A DNA stretch of 64,000 nucleotides, from assembly GCA_049325095.1 (NCBI GenBank), contig JBMOPO010000017.1, forward strand, positions 73,672-137,671, in the 5' to 3' direction. The position numbers were made by a program, and so were the translations under genes. The notes under the pieces are model-generated. The model saw only the letters and a program-made list of their open reading frames with translations. It made no database searches and had not been told where the DNA came from. Source of the DNA: JAGPUQ01 sp049325095. Lineage in GTDB: Bacteria; Pseudomonadota; Gammaproteobacteria; Pseudomonadales; Porticoccaceae. Position 1 is the first letter of the stretch, and each line of letters starts with the position of its first letter. Below are positions 43,816 to 54,110 of the stretch, one piece after another.

Positions 43816-44757
43816 ATGGCACTCGACCCCCAAGCCGCCCGGATCCTGGAGATGACCGCCGCCAGCGACGCCCCCGCCCTCGGCGAGGGCACGGTGGCGG
43901 AGAGCCGGGAGGCGTTCGCGAAGCTCACCGAAATGGTGGGCGTGGCCGCCCCCGAACCCCGCTCGATCCGCGAGATCCGCATCCCCGGCCCCGGCGGCGA
44001 CATCCGCAGTCTGGTCATCACACCCAATATCGACCACTCCGGGCCACTGCCCCTGCTCATCTACTACCACGGCGGCGGCTGGGTGATCGGCAGCCCGGAA
44101 ACCCACCGGCGCGAGGCCTGCTACTACGCCGCCGCGGGGCAGTGCGCGGTGCTGGTGCCCGATTACCGGCTGGCGCCCGAACACCCCTTTCCGGCCGCGC
44201 CCCTGGACTGCTACGCGGCGCTGGAATGGGCGGCCGCCCATGGCGCGGAACTGGGCGCCGACCCCAGCCGCATCGCAGTGGGCGGCGACAGCGCCGGCGG
44301 CAACCTCTCGGCGGTGGTCAGCCAGATGGCGCGCGACCGCGGAGGCCCGCGGATCGCCCTGCAACTCCTGGTCTACCCGGCCACCCGGATGGGGAGCGAC
44401 ACCGCCTCCTACCGGGATTGCGGCGACGGCTACTTCCTCACCGCCACCGCCATGAACTGGTTTTTCGACCAATACCTGACCAAGCCGGAGGACTGGGACG
44501 ACCCCCTGGCCTCGCCGCTGCTCGCCGCGGACTTCAGCGGGCTGCCGCCGGCACTGGTGATGACCGCAGGCTTCGACCCGCTGCGCGACGAGGGCATGGA
44601 GTACGCCGACCGGCTCAGCGCCGCCGGCGTGCCGGTGGAATACCTCTGTTACCGCAACCAGATCCACGGCTTCGTCTCCATGGCCGGGGCCATCGACGAG
44701 GGGCGCGAATTTCTCGACCGCGCCGGCGCCGCGCTGCGCCGGGCATTCGGCACCTGA
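43816..44757 (+). CDS. HSL-family alpha/beta hydrolase (esterase/lipase)
   Basis: The product has 313 residues. The oxyanion motif HGGGW (85-89), the nucleophile Ser159 in GGDSAGG, an Asp in TAGFDPLRDEG and a His in NQIHGF form the catalytic triad of the hormone-sensitive-lipase (bacterial family IV) esterases. It likely hydrolyses short-chain acyl or aryl esters in the cytoplasm; no signal peptide. It is the first of three such genes in a row, but differs more from the next two than they do from each other. Confidence 0.88.
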   Translation: MALDPQAARILEMTAASDAPALGEGTVAESREAFAKLTEMVGVAAPEPRSIREIRIPGPGGDIRSLVITPNIDHSGPLPLLIYYHGGGWVIGSPETHRREACYYAAAGQCAVLVPDYRLAPEHPFPAAPLDCYAALEWAAAHGAELGADPSRIAVGGDSAGGNLSAVVSQMARDRGGPRIALQLLVYPATRMGSDTASYRDCGDGYFLTATAMNWFFDQYLTKPEDWDDPLASPLLAADFSGLPPALVMTAGFDPLRDEGMEYADRLSAAGVPVEYLCYRNQIHGFVSMAGAIDEGREFLDRAGAALRRAFGT

Positions 44758-44814
44758 CCGGAGCCAGCCGATAGGATTTACATTCTGATTTTCACGTAAC
44801 CCAATGAGATAACA

Positions 44815-45708
44815 ATGTCCAGACAACAACTCGACAAGCTGCTGCGAATTTTCGAGCGCCAGCCGCCGCTCGGCTCCCTGTCCCTGGAGGAGGAGCGGAG
44901 CAACCTCGATGAGGGCGGCGCGCGCTTCGCGGTCCCCGCCGACGTCGCCCTGGAACCGGTGGACGCCGGCGGCGTACCGGCCGAATGGCTGACTGCCCCC
45001 GGCGCCCGGGCGGAGCGCGCAGTGCTCTATCTGCATGGCGGCGGCTATGTGATCGGCTCGATCAAGAGCCATCGCTACCTGATGCAGAACATCTCCCGGC
45101 ACTCGGGGGCGCGGACCCTCGGCATCGACTACCGGCTGGCGCCCGAACACCCCTTTCCGGCGGCGATCGAAGACGCCTGCCGCGCCTACCGGTGGCTGCT
45201 GGAGCAGGGTCTCGCGCCCGGGCGCATCGCCATCGCCGGCGACTCCGCCGGCGGCGGCCTGACCATGGCCACCCTGCTCAGCCTGCGCGATGCCGGCACG
45301 CCGCTGCCGGCCGCCGGCGTGTTGATTTCGCCTTGGGCGGACCTCACCGGAACCGCGGGCGCCGTCAAGTCCCGCGCCGCCAGCGATCCGATGGTCAAGC
45401 CGGACGGGCTGTTCCGGCTCGCCGGTCGCTACCTGGGAGGCGTCGATCCCCGCAATCCGCTGGCCTCCCCGGTATTCGCCGACCTGACCGGCCTGCCACC
45501 CCTTCTCATCCACGTCGGCGGCCGCGAGATTCTCTACGATGACGCCATCACCCTCGCCACCAGAGCCGCCGCGGCCGGGATACCGGTGGCGCTGGTCGAC
45601 GAACCGGAGCTGTTCCACGTCTGGCACGCCTTCGCGCCCATGCTCGACGAGGGCCAGCGCGCCGTGGAGCAGATCGGCGGCTGGCTGCAAGGCCGCTTTC
45701 AACCCTGA
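44815..45708 (+). CDS. HSL-family alpha/beta hydrolase, tandem copy 1
   Basis: The product has 297 residues. HGGGY (74-78), Ser144 in AGDSAGGG, Asp in the IHVGGREILYDDA segment and His in LFHVWHAF make up the catalytic parts. It is closely similar along its length to the next gene (shared LYLHGGGYVIGSI, YRLAPEHPFPAA-like and LTGLPPLLI segments), pointing to tandem duplication. The upstream gap is AT-richer than its surroundings, with TTTACA at 44777-44782, but no clear -10. Confidence 0.86.
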   Translation: MSRQQLDKLLRIFERQPPLGSLSLEEERSNLDEGGARFAVPADVALEPVDAGGVPAEWLTAPGARAERAVLYLHGGGYVIGSIKSHRYLMQNISRHSGARTLGIDYRLAPEHPFPAAIEDACRAYRWLLEQGLAPGRIAIAGDSAGGGLTMATLLSLRDAGTPLPAAGVLISPWADLTGTAGAVKSRAASDPMVKPDGLFRLAGRYLGGVDPRNPLASPVFADLTGLPPLLIHVGGREILYDDAITLATRAAAAGIPVALVDEPELFHVWHAFAPMLDEGQRAVEQIGGWLQGRFQP

Positions 45709-45722
45709 GCGAGGACCCCCGC

Positions 45723-46634
45723 ATGGCGAGCCCCGAGAGCAAGAAACTGCTGGAGTTGCTGTGGAAGAACTACCCCGGCCCGTCCAACTACGAACAGATG
45801 AAGGACAAGGTCGCCAAGATGCGCGACAACTTCGTGCAGGCCACCCGCAACTTCGCTACCCCGCCCCCGGACACCCGGGTCGACCCGGTGAGCGTCGACG
45901 GCATTCCGGCCGAGTGGGTATGCGCACCCGGGGCGGACCAGGACCGCGTCCTGCTCTATCTGCACGGCGGTGGCTATGTGATCGGCTCCATCCACACCCA
46001 CAAGGGCCTGATCGCACGCCTTTCAGCGGCCGCCGGCTGCCGCGCCCTGGCGCTCGACTACCGGCTGGCGCCGGAACACCGCTACCCGGCCGCAGTGGAG
46101 GATGCGGTCAAGGCCTACCGCTGGCTGCTGGCGCAGGGCTTCGCGCCGCAGCGCATCGCCATCGCCGGCGACTCCGCGGGCGGCGGGCTGACCCTGGCGA
46201 CCCTGGTGGCGCTGCGCGATGCCGGGGATCCGCTGCCGGCGGCCGCAGCTCCGATTTCGCCCTGGACCGATCTCGAAGGCACCGGCCCGTCGATGAAAAC
46301 CCATGTGGACAAGGACCCCATGGTCGAGCCGGGCGGGCTGCTGGGCATGGCGCGGCTCTATCTGGGCGACGCCGATCCGCGCCAGCCCACTGCCTCGCCG
46401 CTGCACGCCGATCTGACCGGCCTGCCGCCGCTGCTGATCCAGGTGGGCGAGCTGGAGACCCTGCTCGACGACGCCACCCGGATCGCCGAGAGCGCCAGGG
46501 CCAAGGGGGTCGAGGTCAGCCTCGAAATCTGGCCGGAGATGGTCCATGTCTGGCATCTGTTCGCGCCCATGGTGCCCGAGGGACGCGAGGCCATCGCGCG
46601 GATCGGCGCCTTCCTCGCATCACATATGACCTGA
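45723..46634 (+). CDS. HSL-family alpha/beta hydrolase, tandem copy 2
   Basis: The product has 303 residues with the same motifs: HGGGY, IAGDSAGGGL, VGELETLLDDA and MVHVWHLF. It starts 14 bases after the previous gene and has CGAGGACC as a likely ribosome binding site. The N-terminal 50 residues (KLLELLWKNYPGPSNYEQMKDK region) differ from its neighbour. Substrate unknown; similar esterases are common in degraders of esters formed by Baeyer-Villiger or terpenoid pathways. Confidence 0.86.
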   Translation: MASPESKKLLELLWKNYPGPSNYEQMKDKVAKMRDNFVQATRNFATPPPDTRVDPVSVDGIPAEWVCAPGADQDRVLLYLHGGGYVIGSIHTHKGLIARLSAAAGCRALALDYRLAPEHRYPAAVEDAVKAYRWLLAQGFAPQRIAIAGDSAGGGLTLATLVALRDAGDPLPAAAAPISPWTDLEGTGPSMKTHVDKDPMVEPGGLLGMARLYLGDADPRQPTASPLHADLTGLPPLLIQVGELETLLDDATRIAESARAKGVEVSLEIWPEMVHVWHLFAPMVPEGREAIARIGAFLASHMT

Positions 46635-46674
46635 GAAAACAACCTCAACTTACTGATAATAAAAAGGAGAAACC

Positions 46675-47523
46675 ATGGGAGACCGGCTGGCAGGCAAGGT
46701 CGCGCTGATCACCGGCGGCGGCTCGGGCATCGGCGAGGCCACCGCACAGCGATTCTGCGAGGAGGGCGCCCGGGTGGTGGTGGTGGACATCGACGGGGCC
46801 AAGGCCGAGCGGGTCGCCGCGGCGCTGCGCGACGGCGGCGCCGAGGCGAGCCATCTGCGCGCGGATGTCACCGACCCGGAGGCCGTGCAGGCGATGCTCG
46901 CCCACGCGGTGGCGCGGTTCGGCCGGCTGGACATCCTGCACAACAACGCCACCGCGGCCGAAGTCGGCTCGGTGGCCGAACTCAGCCTGGAGGGCTGGAA
47001 CCGCACCCTGGCGGTCAATGTCACTGCGCCCTTCCTGGCCACCAAGTACGCCCTGCCGATCCTGCTCAAGCAGGGCGGCGGCGCCATCGTCAACACCGCC
47101 TCGATTTCCGGCACCCGGGGCGACTACGGTATGGCAGCCTACAACGCCGGCAAGGCGGCGGTCATCAACTTCACCCGGTCAGCGGCGATCGAGTACGCCA
47201 GCCGCAACATCCGCATCAACTGTGTCTGCCCGGGCGCCATCGATACCCCGGCGATCCGCGCGCTGACCGGCAGCGGCGCCGCCACGCCCCATATGGCGGT
47301 CGCGGGCAACCCCGCGGGACTGCCGCAACTGCCGGAGGAAGCCCAGCGCAAGGTGCGCGAACGCATGGGCGCCGCGCACCCCATCGGCCGCCTGGGCACG
47401 CCCCGGGAGATCGCCAACCTGGTGCTGTTCCTGGCCTCGGACGAGGCCTCGTTCATCACCGGCGCCGCCTACATCATCGACGGCGGCCTGACCGCCCATA
47501 CCGGGCTGCCGGCCATGCGCTGA
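46675..47523 (+). CDS. Short-chain dehydrogenase/reductase (SDR)
   Basis: The product has 282 residues. The cofactor motif TGGGSGIG (13-20) and an acidic Asp39 after beta-2 (VVVDID) indicate NAD(H) preference. Ser143, Tyr156 and Lys160 (YNAGK) form the catalytic set, and NNA follows beta-4. AAGGAG lies 7 bases before the ATG, in an AT-rich 40-base gap with GATAAT, a possible -10. It follows the three esterases on the same strand and ends at a strong terminator, so it may oxidise an alcohol released by them. Confidence 0.88.
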   Translation: MGDRLAGKVALITGGGSGIGEATAQRFCEEGARVVVVDIDGAKAERVAAALRDGGAEASHLRADVTDPEAVQAMLAHAVARFGRLDILHNNATAAEVGSVAELSLEGWNRTLAVNVTAPFLATKYALPILLKQGGGAIVNTASISGTRGDYGMAAYNAGKAAVINFTRSAAIEYASRNIRINCVCPGAIDTPAIRALTGSGAATPHMAVAGNPAGLPQLPEEAQRKVRERMGAAHPIGRLGTPREIANLVLFLASDEASFITGAAYIIDGGLTAHTGLPAMR

Positions 47524-47547
47524 CCGCAGTCCCCGGACGGCAGGCAA

Positions 47548-47580
47548 ATCAAAAACGGGGCCACTGGCCCCGTTTTTGAT
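47548..47580. terminator. Perfect bidirectional rho-independent terminator
   Basis: Two 16-base arms that are exact reverse complements (47548-47563 and 47565-47580) surround a centre of CACTG. The stem core is GGGGCCA/TGGCCCC, flanked by five As on the left and five Ts on the right, so it has a T-run in both directions. It lies between the convergent SDR and LLM genes. Confidence 0.9.
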
Positions 47581-47603
47581 GATCGACAAGGCATTCGCGA
47601 CAG

Positions 47604-48680
47604 CTAAGCGGCGCTGGCGGACTTCCAGCCGTGCAGCTCGGGGATGCAGCGTGCGCCGTAGAGCCGCATGCTGCGCTCGGCATAGTCGTAGGGCATGCCG
47701 GCGAAGCTGAAGCAGCCGTTGAGCTGGAAATCGCCGAGCACCCTCTGCCGGGCCTCCAGCTTGTCGAAGATCTGCTGCGGGGTGCCCCAGATCTGCAGGT
47801 CGACAAATGCATCGGCGACCTTGTCCAGCCCCATTTCCTGCAGCATCTTCGCGGCCTCGCCATAGGACGCGTAGCCCTTGGTACCGGCGAAATGGCTGCC
47901 CGCCATCTCGTAATGCTTGGCAGCGGTGAGAAAGTAGGCGGCGATGTATTTGCGCGCCATCTCCTCGGCCCGCTCCGCACTGTCGTCGCAGATGATGAAA
48001 TCATTGCACAGCACCGGGCCGGGCTCGCGGCCGTGCCGGGCGCGAAACAGCTGGCGGTAGCGATCGACCTCGGCGGCCATCTCCGCGATCGGCCGCTGCA
48101 TGAACAGCATGATCTGGGTGCCCAGTTCGGCGCCGGCGTCGATGGAATCCGGTGACATGGCCACCGAGAACAGGCGGCCGGCGAAGCTGCGCGGCGGCCG
48201 CGGGCGGATCTCCACCCGGGGTTGCCTGACCACCTCGCCCTGGTACTCGGCGAAGCCGGTCTCCAGCGCGCTGATGATCATCCTGGCCGCCTCGTTGAAC
48301 TTGGTACGGCTCTGGTTCATATCCTCGCGAAAGCCCTCGTATTCCACTCGCGCCAGACCGCGCCCCATGCCGAGAATGGTGCGGCCTTCGCTGTAGTAGT
48401 CGAGCAGTGCGATCTCCTCGGCCACCCGCAGCGGATCATGCCAGGGCAGGATGACCGCCCCGGTGCCCAGCCGGATGCGACTGGTGCAGCCCGCCATGTA
48501 GCTCAGGAACTGGGTGACGTCCGGGCACATGGTGTAGTCCGTGAAGTGATGCTCCACGCACCACAGCGAATCGAAGCCGGCGGGCTCGGCGACCTTGGCC
48601 AGCTTCAGTTCCGCCGCATAGACCTCGGCGTCACTGAGATTGCCGGGGTTTTGAAACAGCATCTGGATTCCGCATTCCAC
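47604..48680 (-). CDS. LLM-class flavin-dependent oxidoreductase
   Basis: The product has 358 residues of the luciferase-like TIM barrel. SLWCVEHHFTDYTM and IRLGTGAVILPWHDPLRVAEEIALLDYYSEGR are typical of bacterial luciferase-like monooxygenases that use reduced FMN or F420. The start is GTG at 48680, with CGGAGGA 8-12 bases upstream; an earlier in-frame start at 48776 has no such site. Transcribed alone toward the terminator at 47548. Its substrate is unknown; alkane, ketone and sulfonate oxidation are known roles in the family. Confidence 0.82.
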   Translation of the reverse strand: MECGIQMLFQNPGNLSDAEVYAAELKLAKVAEPAGFDSLWCVEHHFTDYTMCPDVTQFLSYMAGCTSRIRLGTGAVILPWHDPLRVAEEIALLDYYSEGRTILGMGRGLARVEYEGFREDMNQSRTKFNEAARMIISALETGFAEYQGEVVRQPRVEIRPRPPRSFAGRLFSVAMSPDSIDAGAELGTQIMLFMQRPIAEMAAEVDRYRQLFRARHGREPGPVLCNDFIICDDSAERAEEMARKYIAAYFLTAAKHYEMAGSHFAGTKGYASYGEAAKMLQEMGLDKVADAFVDLQIWGTPQQIFDKLEARQRVLGDFQLNGCFSFAGMPYDYAERSMRLYGARCIPELHGWKSASAA

Positions 48681-48831
48681 AGGGGTTCCTCCGTCGTGGC
48701 CAGGATGGTGGGAGTGGTGGTCCAGCCGACAACTTACCGGATCCGCGCGCGGGTGGCCAGCCGCCGGCGGGCGCACATTCCGGTCGCGCTTGTATTAGAA
48801 TCACCTTAAGTATGGCGCCGAGGAGATCCCC

Positions 48832-49908
48832 ATGCTCGTCTTTCGCCAGTTGTTCGATCAGGAGTCTTCCACTTACACCTATCTGCTCGGCGACAGTGAA
48901 ACCGGGACGGCCGTACTGATCGACCCGGTGTTCGAGCAGGTGCGGCGGGATACCGCCCTGGTGCGGGAGCTGGGTCTGCACCTGGTCGCGGTGGCCGATA
49001 CCCACTGCCATGCCGACCACGTGACCGGCGCCTGGCTGCTCAAACAGCAGACCGGGGCCGAGATCCTGATTTCGAAGCAAGCCGGCGTCGAGGGCGCGGA
49101 CCGCTACCTGGGCCAGGGCGACCGCATCCCGTTCGGCAGGCGCTACCTGGAAGTGCGCGAGACCCCCGGGCACACGGACGGCTGCCTGACCTATGTGCTC
49201 GACGATGAAAGCATGGCCTTCACCGGCGATGCGCTGTTGATCCGCGGCTGCGGCCGCACCGACTTCCAGCAGGGGGATCCCGGCCGCCTGTACCGCTCGA
49301 TCCACACCCAGATCTTCTCGCTGCCCGAATCCACCCGGCTCTACCCGGGCCACGACTACAACGGGCTGACCGCCACCAGCGTGGGCGAGGAGAAGCGTTT
49401 CAACCCGCGCTGCGGCGGCCAGATCAGCGAACGCGATTTCATCGGCTACATGAGCAACCTGGGGTTGGCGCATCCCAAGAAGATCGACCTCGCGGTGCCG
49501 GCCAATCTGCGCTGCGGGCGGCCGGAATCCGGCGCTGTCCCCGGCGACCGGCCGGATTGGGCGCCCCTGATCTACACCTTCGCGGGGCTCTGGGAGATCG
49601 ATCCCCAGTGGCTGGAGGAGCATCTGGCGGAGGTCCGGGTGCTCGATGTGCGCGAGCCCGAGGAATTCGACGGCCCCCTGGGCCATCTGCCCGGGGCCCG
49701 GTCCATCCCCCTGGGGGCACTGGCCGGGCGCATCGACGAAGTGCCGCGGGACCTGCCGGTGGTCACCGTATGCCGGGCCGGCGCCCGCTCCGCCCAGGCG
49801 GCGGTGCTGTTGCGCCGCGCCGGTTTCGACCGGGTGGCGAACCTGGGCGGGGGCATGTTGCGCTGGCGGGCGGACAATCACCCGGTGGAGGGCGGCGTGG
49901 GCGGCTGA
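48832..49908 (+). CDS. Persulfide dioxygenase (ETHE1-like) - rhodanese fusion
   Basis: The product has 358 residues. The N-terminal metallo-beta-lactamase fold carries DTHCHADHVTG (56-66) with His58, His60, Asp62 and His63, and GHTDGCLTY and YPGHDYNG supply further ligands of the mononuclear iron site of ETHE1-type persulfide dioxygenases. From about residue 255 a rhodanese domain follows with VRVLDVREPEEF and the active-site loop CRAGARS (Cys314). Such fusions oxidise glutathione persulfide to sulfite and pass sulfur between thiols during sulfide detoxification. TAGAAT about 30 bases upstream may be a -10. It is divergent from the LLM gene. Confidence 0.88.
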   Translation: MLVFRQLFDQESSTYTYLLGDSETGTAVLIDPVFEQVRRDTALVRELGLHLVAVADTHCHADHVTGAWLLKQQTGAEILISKQAGVEGADRYLGQGDRIPFGRRYLEVRETPGHTDGCLTYVLDDESMAFTGDALLIRGCGRTDFQQGDPGRLYRSIHTQIFSLPESTRLYPGHDYNGLTATSVGEEKRFNPRCGGQISERDFIGYMSNLGLAHPKKIDLAVPANLRCGRPESGAVPGDRPDWAPLIYTFAGLWEIDPQWLEEHLAEVRVLDVREPEEFDGPLGHLPGARSIPLGALAGRIDEVPRDLPVVTVCRAGARSAQAAVLLRRAGFDRVANLGGGMLRWRADNHPVEGGVGG

Positions 49909-49951
49909 ACCGCCCGCGACACCCCACCGGGCGCGGGACCCGGGACCTCGC

Positions 49952-51154
<1,203 letters not shown>

Positions 51155-51364
51155 GGCAGCTCCTGACGGGATGATGGGAATGGTGGAAGCCCGCGGCGCC
51201 GCCGGCTCCCTGCCGGCCGGGCTGCGACCCATGAGTCGTGGCGCCTGATGATAACCGAAGGCGGCGCCGCACCGCCCGTGAAGGCGCGCCCGATTGACGT
51301 GCGGCAAGGCGGGGCGGTAGCTTGCCGCCGGAGCGATGATTTCAATAACCCGGGGAACCCAGCC

Positions 51365-52591
51365 GTGGCGCGCAAACACATTCTGGAAGGCATCAAGGTA
51401 CTCGATTTCACCCAACACGTGGCCGGGCCCTCGTGCACCCGGATGATGGCCGAGCTGGGTGCCGAGGTCATCAAGGTCGAGCTGGCGCCCACCGGCGAGC
51501 AGATCCGCTATCTCGGCTATCAAAAGGGCGGCCGCGGCCTCTACTTCCTGCAACAGAACCGCGGCAAGCAGAGCCTGTGCCTCGATCCCAGAACCGACCG
51601 CGGCCGCGAAATCCTCCACGAGCTGATCCAACGGGTCGATGTGCTGATCGAGAATTTCGCGCCCGGCGCCATCGCTCGGCTGGGTTGCGGCTGGGAGGTG
51701 GCCAGCAGGCTCAATCCCGAGCTCATCATGTGCTCGATCTCGACCTTCGGACAGACCGGGCCGCTCGCCGAGTTGCCCGGCTATGACTACATCGGCCAGG
51801 CCTATTCGGGCATCAGCAGCCTGATCGGCGATCCCGACCGGGCGCCCGCGCTGCCCGGCGCCGCGCTCGGCGACACCATGACCGGCACCCATGCGCTGGC
51901 CGCCATCAACGGCGCCCTGTTCAACCGCGCCATGGGCGGCGGCGGCGACTACCTGGACATCACCCTGCTCGACAGCTACTTCCACTGCCACGAGATGTCG
52001 GTGGGCATCTACAGCGCCAGCGACGGCAAGGTCGCTCCCCAGCGCAGCGGGTCCCATGCCCGCATCCTCTGCCCGACCGGCGCCTTCCGGGGTCGCGACG
52101 GCTACATCATGATCGTCGCCACCCCCCAGCAGTGGCCGGCCTTCTGCAAGGCCATCGAGATGCCCGAACTGATCGAGGATCCCCGCTTCGCCCACATCAA
52201 CGACCGCATCCGCAACCGGGCCGAGCTGATCGCCATCATTGAGGACTGGCTGCAAGGCCAGCCGAGCGACCGGGAATCCATCCGCCGGCTGGAGGCCGCG
52301 CGCATTCCCGTCGCCCCGGTGCTCTCGGTCCCCGAGGCCATGGCCCACCCGCATCTGGTGGCCCGGGGCACGGTGCGCACGGTCACCCAGCGCGGCACCG
52401 GTGCCTTCCAGATGCCGGGCATGCCGCTGCGCTTTCGCAATCATCCCGGCGTCGAGGAGCTGGAAGCCCCCTACCGGGGCGAGCACAATTTCGCGGTGCT
52501 GAACCGCTACCTGGGATGGTCGGCGGAGCAGGTCTCGCTGCTGGAGCAGGAGGGCGTGCTGCTGCGCGAGGCGATTCCGGAGGCCGGCTGA
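51365..52591 (+). CDS. CaiB/BaiF (type III) CoA-transferase
   Basis: The product has 408 residues. Asp170 in ALGDTMTGTHALAAI matches the catalytic Asp169 of formyl-CoA transferase, which forms an acyl-aspartyl intermediate; the His/Asp pair of racemases is not seen. It should move CoA between carboxylic acids. The start is GTG at 51365, with GGGGA 8 bases upstream, preferred to an ATG at 51248 because homology begins at ILEGIKVLDFTQ. With the divergent acyl-CoA dehydrogenase it would activate and then oxidise a carboxylic acid. Confidence 0.87.
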   Translation: MARKHILEGIKVLDFTQHVAGPSCTRMMAELGAEVIKVELAPTGEQIRYLGYQKGGRGLYFLQQNRGKQSLCLDPRTDRGREILHELIQRVDVLIENFAPGAIARLGCGWEVASRLNPELIMCSISTFGQTGPLAELPGYDYIGQAYSGISSLIGDPDRAPALPGAALGDTMTGTHALAAINGALFNRAMGGGGDYLDITLLDSYFHCHEMSVGIYSASDGKVAPQRSGSHARILCPTGAFRGRDGYIMIVATPQQWPAFCKAIEMPELIEDPRFAHINDRIRNRAELIAIIEDWLQGQPSDRESIRRLEAARIPVAPVLSVPEAMAHPHLVARGTVRTVTQRGTGAFQMPGMPLRFRNHPGVEELEAPYRGEHNFAVLNRYLGWSAEQVSLLEQEGVLLREAIPEAG

Positions 52592-52610
52592 CCGCTCCCG
52601 GGCCGGGGCC

Positions 52611-52621
52611 GGGGGGGGGGG
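52611..52621 (+). repeat. 11-base poly-G tract
   Basis: Eleven consecutive Gs lie 20 bases after the CoA-transferase stop, in the 260-base gap before the amidohydrolase gene. Homopolymers of this length are prone to slippage and to sequencing error. Confidence 0.9.
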
Positions 52622-52851
52622 AGGAAGCCTCCCCTCCCGATCGCCGCCGACTCGAACGCCTCGAATGCACCGCAGACCCCGGGGACGGGTGCGGCGACAA
52701 TTGCGACCCAATGTCCACAGAGGTTGTATTTACGCGCCGGTATCCATGTTGACTTATGGGTAGACTTGTGGGGTACTTGCCGCCGCCGGGGCTCCCGGCC
52801 CCACACAGAATCATTGCCAACCCCAAGTCCAGCATTCAGGAGGCAGCACCC

Positions 52852-53973
52852 ATGCTCAAGCCGGCGATTTCCGCGGATTCCCATATCGTCGAACCACCGA
52901 ACTGCTACATCGATTTCATCGACCCGAAGTTTCGCGATCGCGCCCCCCGGTTGGTGCAGACCCCTGCCGGAGGTCACATCTACAACATCCCCGGGGTCGA
53001 GGACGTCATTCCCGTGGCCCTGCTCGGCGCCGCCGGGGTGCCGGCGAACGAACTGATCAAGTTCCGCAACGCCACCTTCGACGAACTTCCGAAAGCCGCC
53101 TGGGATCCGCAACACCGCCTCGAAGCCCAGGATCGCGACGGTGTCTGCGGGGAGATCATCTACGCCTCCATCGGCATGGTGCTGTGCACCCACAAGGACT
53201 TCGCCTACAAATCCGCCTGCATGCGCGCCTACAACCGCTGGCTGGAAACCTTCTGCGCCGGTGCGCCGAACCGCCTGTTCGGGTTGGCCCAGACCGCGGT
53301 GGAATCCGTGGACGAAGCCATCCGGGATTTCCGCAAGGCCAAGGAAATGGGCATGGTCGGCATGATGATGCCGGGCCGTCCCCAGCACGCCGACTACGAC
53401 CATCCCGACTACGACGCGCTCTGGGCCTGCGCCACCGATCTCGACCTGCCGGTGTGCTTCCACATCCTGACCTCCGACGACAACAGCGTGAAGGAAGCCC
53501 TGGCGCCCAAGCGCGGCCACGCCGCCAACGGCTTCATGAACATCATGCGCGGCGTCCAGGACGTGCTCGGCGTGTTCCTGTTCGGCGGGGTGTTCGAGAA
53601 GCATCCCAAGCTCAAGATGGTGATCGCCGAAGCCGACGCCGGCTGGATCCCCCACTACGCCTACCGCGCGGACCACGCCATCAAGCGCCTGGGCTCCCTG
53701 GCCGAATCCAGACTCACCAAGTTGCCCAGCGAGTACCTCAAGACCAACGTCGCCTTCACCTTCCAGGACGACGCCACCGCGTACCTCAACCAGGATGTGG
53801 TCAACAGCGGCAGCCTCATCTGGGCCAACGACTATCCCCACACCGACGCCACCTGGCCCTGGTCGCAGGACATCATCAAGTCGCAGACCGCGCATCTGAC
53901 CGAAGCGCAGAAAAACGCCATCTTCCACGACAACGTGAAGCGGCTGTTCAATCTGCCCGTGCAGGTTCAGTAA
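52852..53973 (+). CDS. Amidohydrolase-2 (ACMSD-like) family protein
   Basis: The product has 373 residues. ISADSHIVEPPNCYIDFID at the N-terminus contains the DxHxxEP motif, and HILTSDD, GVFEKHPKLKMVIAEADAGWIP and WANDYPHTDATWPWS follow; these define metal-dependent TIM-barrel amidohydrolase-2 proteins such as decarboxylases and hydrolases of ring-cleavage products. CAGGAGGC lies 8 bases before the ATG at 52852. A TTGACT at 52749-52754 might be a -35 box, but no good -10 follows. The family is common in aromatic and steroid catabolic clusters; the substrate is not predictable. Confidence 0.86.
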   Translation: MLKPAISADSHIVEPPNCYIDFIDPKFRDRAPRLVQTPAGGHIYNIPGVEDVIPVALLGAAGVPANELIKFRNATFDELPKAAWDPQHRLEAQDRDGVCGEIIYASIGMVLCTHKDFAYKSACMRAYNRWLETFCAGAPNRLFGLAQTAVESVDEAIRDFRKAKEMGMVGMMMPGRPQHADYDHPDYDALWACATDLDLPVCFHILTSDDNSVKEALAPKRGHAANGFMNIMRGVQDVLGVFLFGGVFEKHPKLKMVIAEADAGWIPHYAYRADHAIKRLGSLAESRLTKLPSEYLKTNVAFTFQDDATAYLNQDVVNSGSLIWANDYPHTDATWPWSQDIIKSQTAHLTEAQKNAIFHDNVKRLFNLPVQVQ

Positions 53974-54110
53974 GCCGGTCCCGAGGCCGCCGCCCGCCCG
54001 GGCGGCGGCGCTCCCCTCCCCGGCCGCCCGGCGACCCGATCCCTGCCGATTGCGCGGTCCCCGCCGTTCCCGCAACAATCCCGCCCCAGCGACGACCGCC
54101 GGGGACTGCC

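Noticed and set aside
52749..52777. TTGACT with a weak GGTACT 17 bases on, before the amidohydrolase gene
   Set aside because: The -10 match is poor (three of six), so it is not listed as a promoter.
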